DNA of 64,000 nt from Syngnathus acus (GCF_901709675.1 NC_051094.1:1716501-1780500), one strand, 5' to 3'. Numbered from the stretch's first letter, positions 14,030-26,939 are shown. Program-made: numbers and translations. Notes: generated by a model from the letters alone, not told the origin.

Positions 14030-15490
14030 AGCTGCGTAATTTGGCCCAATGTATGGCCCAGCGTGCCACAGTTAATGAGGGGCTGTTTGGGAGTTAAACG
14101 CACATGAATAATCATCGGGGAGCTGCAGTGACACAGCACAAGAAAGAGATTTGGAGATCAGCACATGTAGAGCACCACCAGAAGCTCTGTGATCAGAGCT
14201 AGCGTTTTTGCCGTAGCTGGGCTACAAGCCACCTCATAATATGACATGTCGATAAGATGTACAGTTTGTCCTTTAAGACTATTTATGTCTCTTCAAATGG
14301 ACGCTGATGACTTTTTTTAAACTGTGAAAATTAGATTCATTGGAAAGTTGTTGCAGCACCGAATTCAGAGTGCTCGCTCACTGAATACGCGTTGCGTCCG
14401 ACCATGCTAATTAGACCACGGAGCAAGGGATGTTTAAACATGCATGATACACAAAGAGCCTCACTACCCGGCACCAGCTTTTCAGGGAGAAGGAGCCTAA
14501 TGGTAGAAGTCAAAACAGGGCCATTCATTTGCTCCGCTGAGCCCAAGTGTGTTCTTGGCTCACAGTCGGGGGGCATGGCGAAAGCCAGAGGGTCCATTTG
14601 TGGAGGCAAAATGTCACTGTGTCACTTTGCAAGCATCCCTCTCGGGGTGACTTCCATTTTTCAGTTTCTTCCCTCACTATGTTTTAAAGCCACGTCGCAC
14701 TTGTCCATTATAGAATCGCACACTCAAGACTTTTTTTAGCCTCTTGTCTGGCCACGGCTATTTGCTGGTATGTTCATAAAACAAGTCGATCCACCCGGGG
14801 TCTGCCCAAACGATCTCGGACGGCTTCTTTAAGTGTAGATGAATTGCAATTAATAATCAAGCACATCGTACTGCAATTTGAGCTCTAGACTCGAAACAAC
14901 CTTAATCCTCTAACTTCCTCATTTGTGTCTCATGTATATGCCTGTTTACGTTGCAACCAGAGCGTGCTCGGTGGCTGGCGTGTCAGCGCTCCATCACAAA
15001 GCCAAACATTGTGAGTGTGCTCTCGGCCCGGCAAAACGGTTTATAAGGCGGTAAACACGTGTGTGGACCTGCCAAGATAATGAATAGGCGAAGCAGCTCA
15101 TGCATACTAATGTTATGTTGCAAGCAGTTTTGTTGACAAGTGCTAATACTTCTTTCATACCGCCATCAAAAGCAGCTAACACAACAGCCATTACTCCGCA
15201 GCAATCCAAGCAAGACATGATGGATTGTGACCTTAATATAGGTTAGCCGAGTTTTGAAAGTTAAACAACCTGCAATAAATCATGGAATTATTACAATGTG
15301 CTCTAATTGGTTAAGGAATGTTTATTTCCTAAAGAGGTAGGAAAAATGGAGTTTCTCCACTTTTTAATTTGCAAAGTGCATTTTCATTACAAATGGCAGT
15401 TTAATGTTCGCCTCCTTTGTCATGCAAAATGCTCAACACACTGGCAATCTATTAATTGGACACAAAATGCAGCGCCAGCGTAAATCCTCC
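14030..15490. promoter_or_regulatory. Regulatory-looking non-coding cluster 1
   Basis: Four blocks (about 14030-14170, 14390-14665, 14960-15220 and 15295-15490) are complex, repeat-free and rich in homeodomain-like cores such as TAAT and ATTA plus GATA-like motifs. Examples are cacatgaataatcatcgggg and ctattaattggacacaaaat. The open frames at 14337-14609 minus and 14392-14739 plus overlap each other and resemble no protein I know. The call is by appearance only; cross-species alignment would decide it. Confidence 0.3.
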
Positions 15491-15543
15491 ATTCCTCTCT
15501 CTCACTGCGTTGTACCCCTCGAGCTCCACCCTTCGCCCCTCAG

Positions 15544-18160
15544 GTGGTAAGTGGCGCTAACATCTATCAGGCCCAGAAATCAGCGAGACAACTCAAACAT
15601 TCTATCCCACTCGGTGCCAGTCCTTGTACGCTGATGAAAGCGCAACCAAATAAGCTCAAAATAAACATGTCGGGCTATTGTGCGCTCCATGCCAGCAGCC
15701 TATTAAAAATAGTAAATATGAGGGACATGCTCGGCAATTATGCCGGCCCCCCCGTTGAGTTTGGATTTGAGCTCATCTTCGTTGCATCCTGCATCATTTA
15801 TCGAGAGGACCGTGTCGCTAAGGCTACTCCCCCCCCCCCCCTCATTTTAAAGACATGTTCAATGCACCTTACTTTACATTCCATGTAAAAATGTCCCGCC
15901 CACCTGTAGTGCTGCAGCCAAACATTGCGCAATCATTTATCATTATTTGATAGCCAACATCTAAAGACACGCTGCCCTATTTTCACTTGTTTAACATGCT
16001 TACACACATTGAAAGCTTCATAGCCCACAAATGATGTTTCTGTCCCACTTAGTGTACCCAAAAATGTCATCATTGAATATTCAAATATGCATATTACATC
16101 TTTTTTGACCCACCGACGACGGGACAGCGACCTACTACTTAAGAAGAACGACACTGCATAACGACGTCCACGGTAAAACAAATGATTGTGTAGAAAATGA
16201 CCGTACGGTGTCATATTAAAAATGGACATCTGCTTTAAAAAGATGCCAATGTTGAAAAGGGACACCGGAGTGGCGTCCGCCTCCCTTGTGGCAACATCAC
16301 AAGACATTGCCAGCTGCCTCTGACAGGGTGCCATCCAGACAAGTCACAGTGCTGTCCTGCGTTCCCAAGACCAGTCAGCATACACACACACAGTGTAACC
16401 CCTCGAGGCCGTCACTCACCAGTCACTCTTGGATGCTTCCTAGACCAATCAAGCGCCGTCTCCCGAGACACCGTGTCACACATTTAAGGATGCATGACAA
16501 AGTGCTCTTTAATTTCCCAGTGGCCGCTGTCTGCAGCCTGCTCTTAAACGGATGTATGTACACACGTGCACGCGTGGGGTAAAATAAAACAAAAGTGTCC
16601 ATATGCCAAGAGATATGTCAAAGCGTGTCAGGTGAGCTGCAAATGTCTTGAGGCCATTTACAGCTGGTAATGGTAATTAGGGAAAAGCTCAATCGTTTTA
16701 TGAGAAATATGTTGATTTTATTTTGGGTCATAACCACTCTATCTATGAAGGAGAGAAGCCAAGAAAAATATTCTGCCTGTACCTGGGCCACAGCAAGCCA
16801 GGCTAAATCCCGTTGCCTGTGAGCTAGTTTTAAAGTAGACAAATTATTAATGGCAGGAGTTTGTTTTAGTAAAACAGCAAAAAAAATATGTGATGGTGTT
16901 GTGATGCATAAAGTTTAGATTTTGCGAAATACCAAATATTCATATAGATAGATAAAACAAGTGCACGCTGCTAAGAGGGTCGTGTTTACGTAATACGTCG
17001 TTGACAATTGCATCGGGGGGGGAGGGATGTTAAAGCTCGGAGCTTTGGAGTGCACAACACACTTAAAATGTGACAATGAAGACGGGATAATGTTCACAAA
17101 GCGGCGTACGTTCATGAATTATGCACCTTCCGTCACGTTTGTGTTGGGTATAGCGCAGACACACAACGTGTTGGGGGAAACAAATCTCTTTCTTGCCCGT
17201 GATCTTTGTTGCTTTGGATTTTGACAAAGCCTTTGCTTGGGAAATACATAAATACCTCTGTCTATTTAATTTATGTGAGCTGAGTTGGCAAATATTCAAT
17301 TTAGCCGAATTTATAATCTCAGCTTGCTATTCAATTTGGATTTATTGTGGTAATGGAGTAATCCTTATTGATAGAAGAGACTCTTTTGATTTGTAGACTT
17401 TGAGGATTTCCCAAATTCCATGGATGACATCCTGAAGTGGAAATGCAGGTTTGGAGGTCTTTTATTTCCACAAGAAGCAGAAAACTGCAAACCTTGTTGA
17501 ACCTTGTCACTCTAGAGTAGATGTGATGAGCTCCTAAATAATATTTCACTTTTTAGCCATGCTCCTTTTACGTAACTATCTCTTCTCCCTTAATAGCCTG
17601 TATAAGCCTGTACACTCCATCAAGTGCAATGAGATACTTTCTGCCACTCTTAACGTGATTGATCCTCAATATTCCTAATTAGACCGAAGGGTGAAAAGTT
17701 GAAATGCCTCACAGCTATGTCTTCCCACAACAGGAGTCATCACCTCTTAGTGATCCCAGTTACTTGTCTTTATCTTCCTTCATTTCTCCCTCTGTGCATG
17801 GCTTGACCTTGCCACATCATCCCTTCAGCGCTGGATCCACATCCAAGGGTGGGGGGAGGAGGTCAGTCGTAGCTCAGGTATGCAACAGACAAAGGCGAGC
17901 TAGCGTGTGAGTGAAGCCTCTGTGACGACATCTTTTCATCGCCAGACACCCGTGGATAAAACACAGGTGGTTTGAAAGTGAAATTACCTGCAGCCTCAAG
18001 CCCTGGCTTGAGATAGGCCTGTCATCAAGTGTCACCCGGTTAGGAAAAACAATTGGCTAAAATCAGGATGGTGAAGAAAATAGGGGTAGTTGAACTCTTT
18101 GAGTGGGTTCATCTTTCCGTTTGGCATCTCAAAGCTACCTTTACAACCCTGCACTATTTT
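15544..18160. other. Intronic DNA, no gene seen
   Basis: Contains an open frame at 15544-15888 that ends in a C tract and has no recognisable domain. It also includes AT-rich unique sequence and some blocks (15540-15760, 17190-17400) that could be conserved non-coding DNA. No exon is supported. Confidence 0.4.
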
Positions 18161-18181
18161 CCAAGTGGTAACTTTGTTGCC

Positions 18182-18317
18182 GCTTTCTTGTGGAGTACCC
18201 CAAGGGTCAATTCTTGCTCCTTTACTTTTTTTCCCACTGCATCTTGCCCAAAGTCCGCTTGGATAGACTCCAGCCTGCCGATTACCCCGGACAGAATAAG
18301 CAGTCGAAAATAGATGA
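18182..18317 (+). repeat. Internally deleted L2-type LINE fragment
   Basis: Read on the + strand from 18183, the frame gives LSCGVPQGSILAPLLFF. This matches the reverse-transcriptase signature VPQGSxLGPLLF of L2/CR1/Rex-type non-LTR retrotransposons, with A in place of the usual G. Only about 15 bp later comes ggatagactccagcctgccg and an aataagcagtcgaaaataga tail, which resembles the 3' end of fish L2-like elements. The several hundred bases normally between them are missing, so this is a dead, internally deleted copy. Confidence 0.72.
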
Positions 18318-18559
18318 GGGCGCCGGTAGACCTATGCAAAAGAAGAGTTTTCCAAAATGTGTGGAGGAGTGAATTCAGTTTGACAGCAGGGTCGGTCTTT
18401 TTACACGCTTCACACCCGGCAAAATTCCTTACCCTGAGGATTTATACATCTTAATAGGCGTCCCTTACAGTGCCCTGGATGAGATGTCAGAATTGATGGC
18501 ATGCACACTTTTATTACCTGGTGTGGTGTGTGTAATTAGGTTAAATAGATGGGGTTGGA

Positions 18560-18790
18560 CACGCATGGTAAAGGCTACATTTCTCACCCCGGCTGGATTT
18601 ATTGGCCACGCTCCGCTCTAATGCACTCATTTGCATGGGGACACATGTAGCTGATGTGTGTGTTACCGTTACGTCGAGCGCCGAGCACAATGACCGGGGC
18701 CCGGCTTATGAATAGCTCGGTTCAGTGGCTGGCGACGGCCCGGCCCAACCCGCCAACTGCCTATTAGCTATGATGTGAAAGCTGCCTGGC
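18560..18790. promoter_or_regulatory. Regulatory-looking block 2
   Basis: Unique sequence with ggatttattggccacgctcc, an octamer-like catttgcatggg and cggcttatgaatagctcgg. The mix of GC-rich and TAAT/ATTA words without repeats resembles vertebrate developmental enhancers. This is appearance only. Confidence 0.25.
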
Positions 18791-19129
18791 AAGTGTTGGA
18801 TTGATACTTGACATGTCGAACAAAGCTCATTGTCATTGTAATTGCCATACGTTTAGTCGTAATTTCACGGCCGTCCATATTGCAAACGTGATAGGGCTGC
18901 CTGTTACTTACATCTTCAGTAACAGCTGTCTGTTCAACCCGGGTATCCAGCCGCCTTTTCACGAGTTCAACCTTTTTAGAAATAACGTCTTCATAATGAC
19001 TGTAATCACTTCAAATGTCATTATCACGCGTTATACCATCGCTACAATTAAACGGCATTTTCTGGCCAACCATAACACTGTTTTTTTATCCTCCAGATGT
19101 CCAATCGTGCGTAAATGACAGATGATATA

Positions 19130-19365
19130 ATAGCGGAGGACGATATGTGTTGACCTATTCATTGAGGAGCCTTTCCAAAGAATCACTTCATACCGACTAC
19201 TCTGTCATTTTGCTGGAGGGTCCATCCCATCTGTCTAAAGATACGCTGATAATGAAGTGTATGTGATGAAGCAAGTTGTGATAATGAGGGCCAGCCAGCC
19301 ACCAATAATAGCAGCCCACGAGCTGCTGTAGCCAATGTTCAGACCTTCCTGACCTTCACTGATTG
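19130..19365. promoter_or_regulatory. Regulatory-looking block 3
   Basis: Unique sequence with repeated GATAA-type words (tacgctgataatgaagtgta, gttgtgataatgagggccag) and ccaccaataatagcagccca. No coding signal was seen. A related-looking block follows at 19860-19965 (tacctattaatcaacacagc). Confidence 0.25.
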
Positions 19366-19987
19366 TGGCTTGAACAGAGTACACAGTAGTCTCTTCTCTG
19401 TGCTGTACATTTGTATGTGTACATCTTCAGATTTTTTTTTTTTCCATAGCTCCCATTTGAAGACAACAGCACATGTTCACTTTCTCTCTGTGAAGTAACC
19501 CCCGCCCTCTGCTCTGGGTTGGGAGACACCATGGAGGGTGTCTGCAGAAGACAAGGCCCATTGACAGGCTCGAGTGGCAGTAACTTATTGTCCATTGATG
19601 GAGTGTGACAAATCATGTGGGAACGCAGGGATGCGTGGCAGCCAGAGCCTGGCTGCTTAGTGTGTGAGCGTGCCTGCATCCCAGAGTAGAAACGTGTGAG
19701 TATGCCCGCATGTGCTTGTGCCTATTTTTTTTTTTTGGGTTCTATGTATGTGTGTGTTTGTGCGTGACGTCTTAGTGTGGGGCAGGCGGGCATAGCCGGG
19801 ACCCTTCACAGCTCATTTAGCCCCAATGGGGCCACCTGGGTGGTGAGGGAGCTCAGCGGGTCGGCCCCGGCTCTGTGGAGCCCCCGCTGACAGCCTCCTA
19901 ATATAGGGGCGCCATCTACCTATTAATCAACACAGCCTCACTGACAAATCACCACAACTATGACCTAATGAGAGTGAGGAGAGAGGA

Positions 19988-20030
19988 GTGAAGGAAGGGA
20001 AGGGAAGGGAAGGAAAGGAAAGGAGGCAGG
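19988..20030. repeat. (GGAAG)n-type purine tract
   Basis: Repeated gaagggaagggaaggaaagg. The overlapping open frames on both strands here are products of this tract. Confidence 0.8.
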
Positions 20031-20390
20031 CACATAATGGAGGAGGTGTTGATGGAAGTGGAAGGTCTGTTAGTGCGGAGGTTACCAATGGACACGGAGA
20101 GCACAGGATTAATGAAAAGGAAATGAAAGAAATGGGACTGTGTCACTGCGACTGGTGGGAAGGGCCAAAGAGGAATGCTAGCAAAAGTTGTCAACACTGG
20201 CTGGTCACTTGGTCACTCTGGTCCTTTAAAACAATTGCTGTCTGAAAGTGTAGCTCACCTTAATGCAAAAGTCACTCTGAGCTAATCAGGTAATCGCTAA
20301 AAATAAACCAGAATAGCTCACAGTAAAGCCGAGTCTTACAATCCTAATTTGCCTAATTGCCTGGTCAAGCTGGGACATAAGAAGGTCACA

Positions 20391-20520
20391 ATTATAATAT
20401 AATATAGTAATATAATATAATATAATATAATATAATATAATATAGTAATATAATATAATATAATATAATATAATAAAGATAACATAATAGAATTAATATA
20501 ATATATAATATAATATAACA
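20391..20520. repeat. (TATAA)n tandem repeat
   Basis: About 130 bp of imperfect ATATA/TATAA pentanucleotide units with scattered 'tatagtaa' variants and a decayed right side. Confidence 0.9.
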
Positions 20521-20799
20521 CCACAGAATCCTGTGTAAAATGCAAAGGCATCTTCACAAACTGATAATTTGATATATTGAAAAGAAGCGCAATGCAATGT
20601 TGCTAACAGACAGCCACGCAAACATAATTATTCTGTCAGCAGCAATTAGCCAGCAAGCGTGTTCAAGAGTACACCCAAGCCTTTTTTTTTTTTTTTTTTT
20701 GCGGACGCTTTGGAGCAAATGAGATGTTAGAGAACGATGAGTTTAAAAGCAAGCAACAGTGATGTATGTCTGCTTGTCTGGTTCCCACCCTGAGGTGAG

Positions 20800-21660
20800 C
20801 CAGCATCTAATCTCTCCACTACTAGTTTCAGGTCCAAATCACATTAGCTGGGATCAGAGGTGAAACTGGAGCTTCTCAACAGCAGCCTGTTCTCACTAAT
20901 GAACCCCCATGGCCATCCACTGCATATTACAGCCACACTGAGTGACGGCAAGAAAGTTTTGCAATAATCATTATGTAACTGGGCAACGCCTGGCTTTCCT
21001 GTGCCCTGACATTTCAAACATTCGATCGTAATATCTTGATGTTTCTCTATTGGGAATATGTTTTGAATTGCCCTACTGTGTATGATTGATGTTTTTTTTC
21101 AGGCCAAGCAATCTACTTTCTAGTAATTATGGGCTATACAATGTGATATTACAGTCACGGGCCCCACTTTATTATGAACATGAAACAGCCTGTAATTTAT
21201 CAAGCAATCTTATTGCAAAAGCAAATCCTATTTAAACAAGTCAAGAGGAGCTCGTGAAGCCCGATAATGACAAAAAAATGTAATTTACCTGACTTTTTAA
21301 ATCGTCTCATTGATGTTGCAAGACTGAGATTGTAAGGTTCAACGGCATCTTGAGGGCTTACCCGCAAAACAATTTGTTTCTGAAAAAAATATCTTCAATC
21401 AACATTTATTAAAGCTAGCTCATAGTCACCCACTTCAAAAAAAAGTTGGCTAACCCCAGTCAACAAGTACATGCGAACTTTGCCGAGTGTTTCCTCTTTA
21501 ATTCATCAAGTCTTTATTGAGTTCAAAGAATGATTTTTCCACATCTAATTAATATGCAGCCAGCCACCAAACACTGGAGTGAATATTCAAAAGCACCCTC
21601 TTCCTATTGACGCATATCCTTCCGTGAGATCTATGTGATAAACTAAGCCCAGGCCTGTCC
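20800..21660. promoter_or_regulatory. Regulatory-looking non-coding cluster 4
   Basis: About 860 bp of complex, repeat-free DNA with many homeodomain-like and related words: gcaataatcattatgtaact, gcctgtaatttatcaagcaa, tcttattgcaaaagcaaatc and cacatctaattaatatgcag. There is no open frame of note. Together with clusters 1 and 5 it is the best visual candidate for conserved enhancer DNA in the intron. Conservation is untested. Confidence 0.32.
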
Positions 21661-22239
21661 GTGCCATCGACCAGCGCAGGATGGAAGGCCCAAAGAGAAG
21701 ATGCACAACTGCATGTTCCTCCCATCCATTACCTTCTTAAGGTAACAGCGGCGTTTGTGTCACAGAAAACCACACATCTTCATAAATCATCCTAATCCTA
21801 ACTGTCCGAGATGTCTTCCCTCACCTTTAATTACCCAAAATGTGAAAACTCGAGTCACCGGCAACCTCATTCGGTACACAAACATTTTGCCACAAATTGA
21901 CTTTAAACTTACACATTTGTCTGTGAGCTTGCTGAGAACAACAGAGTGGACATGTTTGGATAATGTTAATTAACATTTATTGAGCTCATGGTGGACCTTC
22001 ACTTAACATGAGTCTCTGTATGTTCATACAACATCAAAATATGATCACAACAATGATGCAATCGCAGTATCAATCAAAACAATATGATTAGTTTTGTAAC
22101 TCTTCTCGTGTATTATATCGTATGAAATTTTATTGGGATATGAAATCCCTTGTCGGCAGGTGAGCATTTTCTACAGACATACGTTTCTGATATATTCACA
22201 CACATTTGACAAAACTGCAACAGTTTGGCCACCAAAACT

Positions 22240-23420
22240 AGCTCATTACTTGTTCCCGGTTGATATAAATGTTAATGAGTCCGAATCAACAGATTATACA
22301 AAATTACAGCCGATCTGTCGTCTGATACAGTGTAATGGCAGACAATTACGTTATCAGCCCTCTCGGGAGCTGCAGCTGCGTGCTACGTGATGCCGTCTGA
22401 ATGTAAAGAGATAGCAAGGCTGAATTTGTGGCAATGACACGAGCGCTCTGTTGCCTTGCCTTTGTGTGTCGTCGATTATCCCGTGTGCTTTTATTTACTC
22501 AGAGTTAATGTCGCACATGTGCCACAAAATGAATTGCCATAAAATAGAGTTGAAACCTTGAAGGTTAAGCGAAGCTAATTGTTAGCTTATTTGGTAGCTA
22601 GCATTTGAAAAGTCTTGGCCTTGTCATTTCTATTGACAACAACCCACTCAAATGCTAATATCACTTCACTGCTCAACCTTTTGACAATGTGTAACTATCA
22701 AGAGAAGACGACCGATGTGCTTTGACATTTAATGTTGCCGATCGCAGGCCCGGCATGTAAAGCAGTCAGCCTTCCCTCCCTTCTTTACGACCCACGCCTC
22801 GCCGCGACATTAATGTCACTGATGTGCCGAGTTCTCTCCGACACTTGAGTGTGCAAATTCAAATCCGGTATGAAAAGCTCTTGACACGCCGTGTACTTTG
22901 CACACAGCGCACCTTATGGACCCACTTTATGCCTCGTTTTCTTGCTGCGTGCTCATCAATGGTGATGTCACGTTGCTCAAAGAGCGACACAATGCTTGTA
23001 TGCAGCATCGCCCGAGGTTTGTTGCGAGCGTGTTTTCCTGAGCTGACAACACGCCATCAAATCCTTACAAGGTGAAGCTCAACTTAAAATGTCTTTTCAC
23101 CGCCTCGCTTATCTCTGTCACACTGCTGTTGGCGGCAAGAAAGGGAACGAAAGAGTGCGCGAGAGGGAGCGTTATGACTTTGTTATTATAAGCAAAGCGC
23201 GGCTAAAGTCGAGATGTGATAGAATCTGCAGATTAGGATGGAGCAGAACAATAAATTATGCAAAGTGTTTGAAAACACGTACAGCTATAATTAAGTGGCA
23301 TTTGATATTAAATAAGGTGACAGCGAGGTTTTATTTATCTCCTTAACCCTCTAAAACTGCCATTAGCTTGGCGGAAAATTAACCGTTTGAAATATTATGA
23401 GAATGAGGCCCTGATCTGAT
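22240..23420. promoter_or_regulatory. Regulatory-looking non-coding cluster 5
   Basis: Unique sequence with blocks at 22240-22560 and 23120-23420 containing cagacaattacgttatcagc, caataaattatgcaaagtgt and gctataattaagtggcattt. Short open frames at 22133-22390, 22824-23075 and 23089-23346 have no recognisable domain or convincing splice sites, so I prefer a non-coding reading. Confidence 0.3.
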
Positions 23421-23783
23421 ACACAATAGCATTGACACACACACATACACATTCACACGCACACACCAAGGTGAGATCAATGTCTGAATGGACTAATCAG
23501 TACAGTGCAGGCCCACACAAACCACAGGAGCTCACTGCTAATAATGTCATTATGTAAGGAGGCTAACTACAGCCACATATACAATACATGCTTCACCCAA
23601 TTATTGACCCTCGTTTCACATCAATATTTGACCACTTAGAGCTATTTTCAACCAACATACTGAGAACAGCATTACAGTCATGCATTGGCGCCACTAAGCT
23701 TATTTTGTCCTTGGGGGCATTGGGTTGGGGAAGGATATCTCTTGGAACAAACCACCCAAACTCATCAAGGTGATAAACATTTA

Positions 23784-23953
23784 CCGTAATTTTCGGACTA
23801 TAAGTCGCACCGGAGTATAAGTCGCACCAGCCATAAAATGCCCAAAAAAGTGAAAAAAAAGCATATATATGTATATAAATCGCTCCTGAGTATAAGTCGC
23901 CCCCCCACCCAAACTATGAAAAAAAAACGCGACTTATAGTCCGAAAATTACGG
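23784..23953. mobile_element. 170-bp TA-flanked miniature inverted-repeat element
   Basis: The left end ccgtaattttcggactataa and the right end ttatagtccgaaaattacgg are reverse complements over at least 20 bases. TA sits directly outside both ends (23782-23783 and 23954-23955). TA duplication is typical of Tc1/mariner-type transposition. Inside are two more copies of the 'agtataagtcgc' motif. There is no coding capacity, so it would depend on a transposase elsewhere. Its transcript would fold into a long hairpin. Confidence 0.85.
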
Positions 23954-24935
23954 TAGTCTTCGAGGGGACTAAATGCATCAAAAAAAATACCCCAAAGTGA
24001 ATTATCTGGCTCTTAACGATTATTCGATAATTAAAACAAAAGCCGGATTAATTCGCTAATTGATGAGTTGTCAATGAATCAATTTAGACACCTCTATACC
24101 CAAGTACACTCCGAAAGTAAAGTTCAACATTGTGCAATATGCAATATATTCATAGTGGCTATGGAAATATGTGGCGAGCTTTGAACAGAAGTTTTGCCGG
24201 ATCAATGTTCGAGAGCGAGGCCTTTGTCTGAGAGCAAGTCGCAGTTTCTCAGCCCTCAGCGCTCCTTAGTAGATTTGACACTTCATATATGCACAAATAA
24301 CAAAGGCAAGGTGCTGAATAAGTAATATGCTATTTCCTGGTAGAACACTGGGGTGAAATCACAATGAACATTTTTTCTCCCCTCTGTACACGGTTCAGTG
24401 GGGAGATTGTACGAGCGCTTGTTCTCACTGTTTGTGCTTGTATAGTGTGCGCGGAGGGCAAAAATCTCAAAAGTTAGACTGTTTATCTGTATCATCTTTG
24501 TTCATTAATTCATGCCTGATATTTTATGCATTTGGTGACAAAGTTTAAAGGAGTAGACCCAAATGCAGACACGCGCGACACGGGGGGAGATAAGATGTTA
24601 AAGGGAGCTCTAATTAACTGTCTCCAAAATAGTTTGGGGACCTGCAGATCTTGTGCAAACACAAGATTGTTGGACTGGAGGGTTGAAGGCACGTGTTGAG
24701 TGCATGGAAAGGCAACAACCACAAAAGTTTCCATTTGAGAAAGTTTGAACTGTTTCTACTCTTGTCTAGTTTTGAATTCTACGGGGGAGGTTGCATTTAT
24801 ATTACGTTCGGGCCACTGCGGATTAAACGGGACGGTCAAATAAATGGATTCTGAAACTGTCCACAGGAGTCATAATGCAGATAAGAAACCTTAGTGGCAA
24901 ACGTATATTCCCAAAAAAAAAAAGACATTTATAAA

Positions 24936-25005
24936 TTAACTCATTCACTACCATTGACGGCTAGAGACGTCAAATAGCCATTTGAGTGAAATAACTGTGT
25001 CTAAC
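24936..25005. repeat. TTAA-edged interspersed repeat end
   Basis: Starts ttaactcattcactaccatt and continues gacggctagagacgtcaaat. This resembles one end of a very common fish repeat, and the TTAA edge would fit a piggyBac- or Kolobok-type target site. No matching second end was found, so it is a fragment. Confidence 0.5.
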
Positions 25006-25099
25006 TATTTACACACACAGTATGCGGAAAGCAAGGGGCCAAGGTGTTTTCACGTCCTCCTTTTCGGCGACAACAAGCACCCTCCCCCATTTTCTCCCC

Positions 25100-25620
25100 C
25101 CTCCCAGAGCTATATTTGATAGAGCTCATCCACAGAGCCATAGCCAGCCCATTCGAGGAGCATATCAAAGTGTGTCCAATCGCCGAGCGCTCACAGTCAC
25201 ACAGGGGTGGACAAGCAACCTAATGATGTCTGAAATACCGCCGCAACTGCCTTGATGCGCTGCGATAATTGCTACCCTCCCGTCTGCAGCACAAACACAT
25301 GTGGAATGGGTCGACAAACACATTAATATGGAAATGTCTACATTAATTTGCAGCATGGTCTAAATTATTCAGTAATTAAGCCCCTGCAAATTTACACAAA
25401 CTTCCCTCTGGATGACTGGGGAGAATAGACAAGGAGCTGCAAGCATGCAGACCGAGCGAGGGCTTTGAATTGTGTGCTCATAATACACATGACACTAAAT
25501 AATAGACTGGAATCTCGCATGTGAAATTTGGAGCCACCGTACACGCGCAGCAATTCAAATATGCACTAATTTCCCTCCGAATTAGGAATTTGTTACATTA
25601 TTTATAATTGTTAGCTGCCT
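25100..25620. promoter_or_regulatory. Regulatory-looking non-coding cluster 6
   Basis: Unique DNA with ccctccgaattaggaatttg, attatttataattgttagct and acattaatttgcagcatggt. No exon was recognised. Confidence 0.27.
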
Positions 25621-26860
25621 GTGTTGAGGCGTCTAGCTTCTTCACGATCCTCCACATCACCATCGGATACCAAAATCCATTCATGTCATCCATGGGGTTA
25701 TGTTGGAGAATGAACAAAACCTCATAGATGCAAGTGTTTTTACATTTGAAAACAAATTCCATCCAGGCGTAATAACTCTAAAGCAAATATAGAATAACTG
25801 GAAATTATAGTTACAAATTATTTTGTCCAAAAGTTTTACCACTTGGCTGACAATAAAGATGAAATTTGAAAAAAATACTTGCGGTTGATGGAACCTGCCA
25901 ACTGGAATTTGGTTTCCCAATGAATGTCATTGCTAATGTAACTCTTCAAAATGACTGATGTCATTAAGACAAGCAAATAAATTCCTATTTTAATGTAAAT
26001 ATCTATCCAAGTCTTGTTCCTCTAGATTTCCACAAACCCAAACTTTCCAATATTATTTACATCTCATCTCATCCAGTTTGATATTTGAAATGATCTTTGA
26101 CAAGTCAATACTGTCTGTCATCAAAGGTTTACAGTCATGACAACAGCAAAGTGACTTAGTTCAGTCAGTCATGCAGGGGGAAAAATGATGATCAAACCCA
26201 AGAATATTTCTTCTTCTTTTAACCCTCCTTGGAAATAGATTTGCCGGTGAAGCCGCAGACTGTTGTCCATGTCGATTGGCTCCGTGTCTCGTCGCTTTTG
26301 AGCGGCCATCAGTTTGCATTGGAGAAGAATCCCAGGTGGGCTCTAATGCTGAGTGGCATCAGTGCATGGATATACTGTAGACCTGACAGTGACTTGATCT
26401 GACAATACAATGGATCAGCGCACTGGCTACTAAGTCAGAAGGTAGAGCATAATCCCTTCTGTCAAGTCTCTGTCTCGTCAATATTCAAATCCAGCCGGCT
26501 GTCCAATGGCTGTCACTTACAATCTGCCTCCGTCTCATAGCTTGGCACAGGCGCAGATCTAAATTGAATTAGATGTTTGCTCTCCAATAGAAATCGAGTC
26601 AAAGAGGTGTTCCTTTACCCTGTATTGTGAACTTGTCGTTTACTCCAAAGTGAACTGGAACCCAGTTTAAAGAATCCATTTTCAAACAAAAGCTAATTGT
26701 TTTACTTGGCGTTTCATCCTTCTGCTCGTTTTTTGGTAAATTGATACCGGAGAAAATCAGGAGCTTTTTCTTTGAATTATTTTATTGTAAGGTCGCGCAG
26801 ATATGCATATCAAAACAACCTTGCATGAATTATAGGACCAATGCCAAATAAGCAATTAAA

Positions 26861-26932
26861 GGTGAGGCGAGGCAGTTGTATTCATTTCATACACAAGTCA
26901 ACTCAATGTGCTTCACACAACCAAAAGCGCAA
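26861..26932. repeat. Retroposon-like tail fragment
   Basis: The words ttcatttcatacacaagtca and actcaatgtgcttcacacaa resemble a widespread fish interspersed repeat ('catttcatacacaaggcaactcaaagtgcttt'). It is similar in type to the fragment near 4384. The family is not assigned. Confidence 0.45.
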
Positions 26933-26939
26933 CACCTAA

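Noticed and set aside
14337-14739. Overlapping open frames on both strands considered as an exon
   Set aside because: No recognisable protein and no paired splice sites; fits better as non-coding, possibly regulatory DNA.
24005-24100. Possible second hAT-like miniature element (cgattattcgataattaa)
   Set aside because: Similar words, but no definable inverted ends or target duplication.
26405-26500. tRNA-like or tRNA-SINE-like sequence (atattcaaatccag as a B box)
   Set aside because: No convincing A box, anticodon arm or acceptor-stem pairing.
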